From contig WRFW01000140.1 in NCBI GenBank assembly GCA_009787435.1, positions 1 to 6,895 on the forward strand: 6,895 nucleotides of DNA, written 5' to 3'. Source of the DNA: Defluviitaleaceae bacterium (lineage in GTDB: Bacteria; Bacillota; Clostridia; Lachnospirales; UBA5962). Positions 5,931 through 6,895 of this stretch are shown here, one piece after another. The notes beneath the pieces were generated by a model, which was given only the letters and a program-made list of their open reading frames with translations, ran no database searches and was not told where the DNA came from. The first letter of the stretch is position 1. Every line of letters starts with the position of its first letter. The translations under genes and the position numbers were made by a program.

Positions 5931-6856
5931 TGAAAGTAGAAAATGTGAATGCTAAAAATGGCAATTATTTTATGTTGTTTATGCTTTTTTGGGCAATATT
6001 TTTACAACTTTCTTTAGGTGTAGCTTTCATGCTTTTTGAGTTTAGGCTAAGCTTAGTTATAATATTAGGTCAGCTTGCTACATTTTTTTTGCCATTTATT
6101 TTATATATGCTCGTTAAAAAGCAACCTATAAAAGAAGTTTTAAGCTTTCGGAAAATTAGTTTTTTAAATATAGTCTTTATTATAGCAATGCTCATTTTTT
6201 TGCACCCTGCTATACTCGTTGTTAGTAGTATAATATCTTTATTTCTACCAAATATTATGACAGAAACTATACTAGAGATAACAGCATACCCCTTTTTAAT
6301 TGGCTTCTTTTTAATTGCTATAGTTCCCTCTATATTTGAAGAAATAGCTTTTAGAGGGGTAATATTCCATGAATATAAAAATACTTCTATTCATAAATCC
6401 GCGCTTATGAATGGGCTTTTTTTTGGAATTATACATTTAAACTTTCACCAATTTGTGTATACTTTTATTTTAGGTGTCTTAATAACTTATTTAGTTTATT
6501 ACACCCGCTCTATTTGGTCAGCTTTTATAGCACATTTGTATTTTAATGGGATAGCTATTACGTTTGCTTATTTGCTCCTCTTTTTGGAAAATTTTTTAGA
6601 ACAAAATGAAACTTATTTTGTTCCTATTGGCTTTGAAGAAGAAATGAGCCTTGCTTCTATTTTTCCATTAGCAGTTTTGGCAGCAATTTTTTTTCCGATA
6701 TTTATTTTGATATTTAGAAAGTTTAAAAGCTATAATAATAATAATATACAATTTGTTGATACAGAAGAAAAAATTTTCACATTGCCTGTGTTTTTAATAA
6801 TTGGTGTGTTTTTAATAATAGCCACTTTTGTTTTTCTTCAAACAGGGCTATATTAA
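5930..6856 (+). CDS. CPBP (Abi/CAAX-type) family intramembrane metalloprotease homologue
   Basis: This is a 308-aa multi-spanning membrane protein with about eight hydrophobic segments (roughly 13-38, 40-62, 78-106, 118-136, 157-192 as one or two helices, 194-219, 239-263, 285-306). It has the three conserved motifs of the CPBP family: EEIAFRG (137-143, the EExxxR motif), FGIIH (165-169, FxxxH) and AHLYFN (201-206, HxxxN), so the predicted catalytic residues are intact. Relatives process prenylated proteins in eukaryotes, and in some Gram-positive bacteria give bacteriocin self-immunity or act in other membrane functions; the substrate here is unknown. The GTG start shares its first G with the TAG stop of hutU, and AAGGTGA (5917-5923) inside hutU is well placed, so the two are co-transcribed and probably coupled in translation. 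A link to histidine use is not evident. It could serve as extra immunity for the nearby bacteriocin, but a terminator and a promoter separate them, so I rate that as weak. Confidence 0.9.
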   Translation: MKVENVNAKNGNYFMLFMLFWAIFLQLSLGVAFMLFEFRLSLVIILGQLATFFLPFILYMLVKKQPIKEVLSFRKISFLNIVFIIAMLIFLHPAILVVSSIISLFLPNIMTETILEITAYPFLIGFFLIAIVPSIFEEIAFRGVIFHEYKNTSIHKSALMNGLFFGIIHLNFHQFVYTFILGVLITYLVYYTRSIWSAFIAHLYFNGIAITFAYLLLFLENFLEQNETYFVPIGFEEEMSLASIFPLAVLAAIFFPIFILIFRKFKSYNNNNIQFVDTEEKIFTLPVFLIIGVFLIIATFVFLQTGLY

Positions 6857-6861
6857 TTGGG

Positions 6862-6895
6862 CACCTTTAAAAACTGCTAAATTTTTTGAAAGGTG
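6862..6895 (+). terminator. Probable terminator after the CPBP gene, cut by the window edge
   Basis: CACCTTT (6862-6868) pairs perfectly with AAAGGTG (6889-6895). AAAAA (6869-6873) can extend the stem with T residues at 6883-6887 if G6888 is bulged. It starts 5 bases after the stop at 6856. The U run that would confirm it lies beyond the right edge, so the call is provisional. Confidence 0.5.

Overview
This is an AT-rich window with purine-rich Shine-Dalgarno sites (AGGAG types), many ATA/AGA/TTA codons and short intergenic gaps ending in U-tract terminators. It looks like chromosomal DNA of a low-GC Firmicute, probably a clostridial or related anaerobe. I cannot name the genus. All complete genes read on the + strand.

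Layout. Bases 1-228 are the 3' end of an unrecognised small membrane-protein gene, closed by a terminator at 306-338. Bases 343-3841 hold a self-contained lactococcin-972-type bacteriocin cassette. In order it has a perfect palindrome overlapping a weak -35 region, a -10 box, a structured leader, a secreted 145-aa bacteriocin precursor (516-953), a long intergenic hairpin (973-1027), a ~721-aa membrane protein of the bacteriocin-associated immunity/permease family (1056-3221), and its ABC ATPase (3224-3841). A terminator at 3866-3895 closes the cassette and is almost the same sequence as the one at 306-338. A new promoter (3909-3917) then serves a second transcription unit: a long-form urocanate hydratase (hutU, 3957-5930) overlapped by 1 nt with a CPBP/Abi-family membrane protease homologue (5930-6856). 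A probable terminator is cut off by the right edge.

How the genes work together. By family precedent, the bacteriocin is exported by the Sec route through its N-terminal signal peptide. The membrane protein and ATPase form a MacB/LolCDE-like ABC complex thought to give self-protection or to assist export. The hairpin between the bacteriocin and membrane-protein genes probably gives high toxin and lower immunity/transport expression from one promoter. The hutU-CPBP pair is a separate unit: HutU performs the second step of histidine degradation, and the CPBP protein has all three conserved motifs but an unknown substrate.

The most interesting signals are the divergent two-part bacteriocin precursor (acidic segment followed by a lysine-free, arginine-rich core), the palindrome placed like an activator site, and the near-identical terminators bracketing the cassette. 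None amounts to a demonstrably new system; the cassette belongs to a known bacteriocin class.
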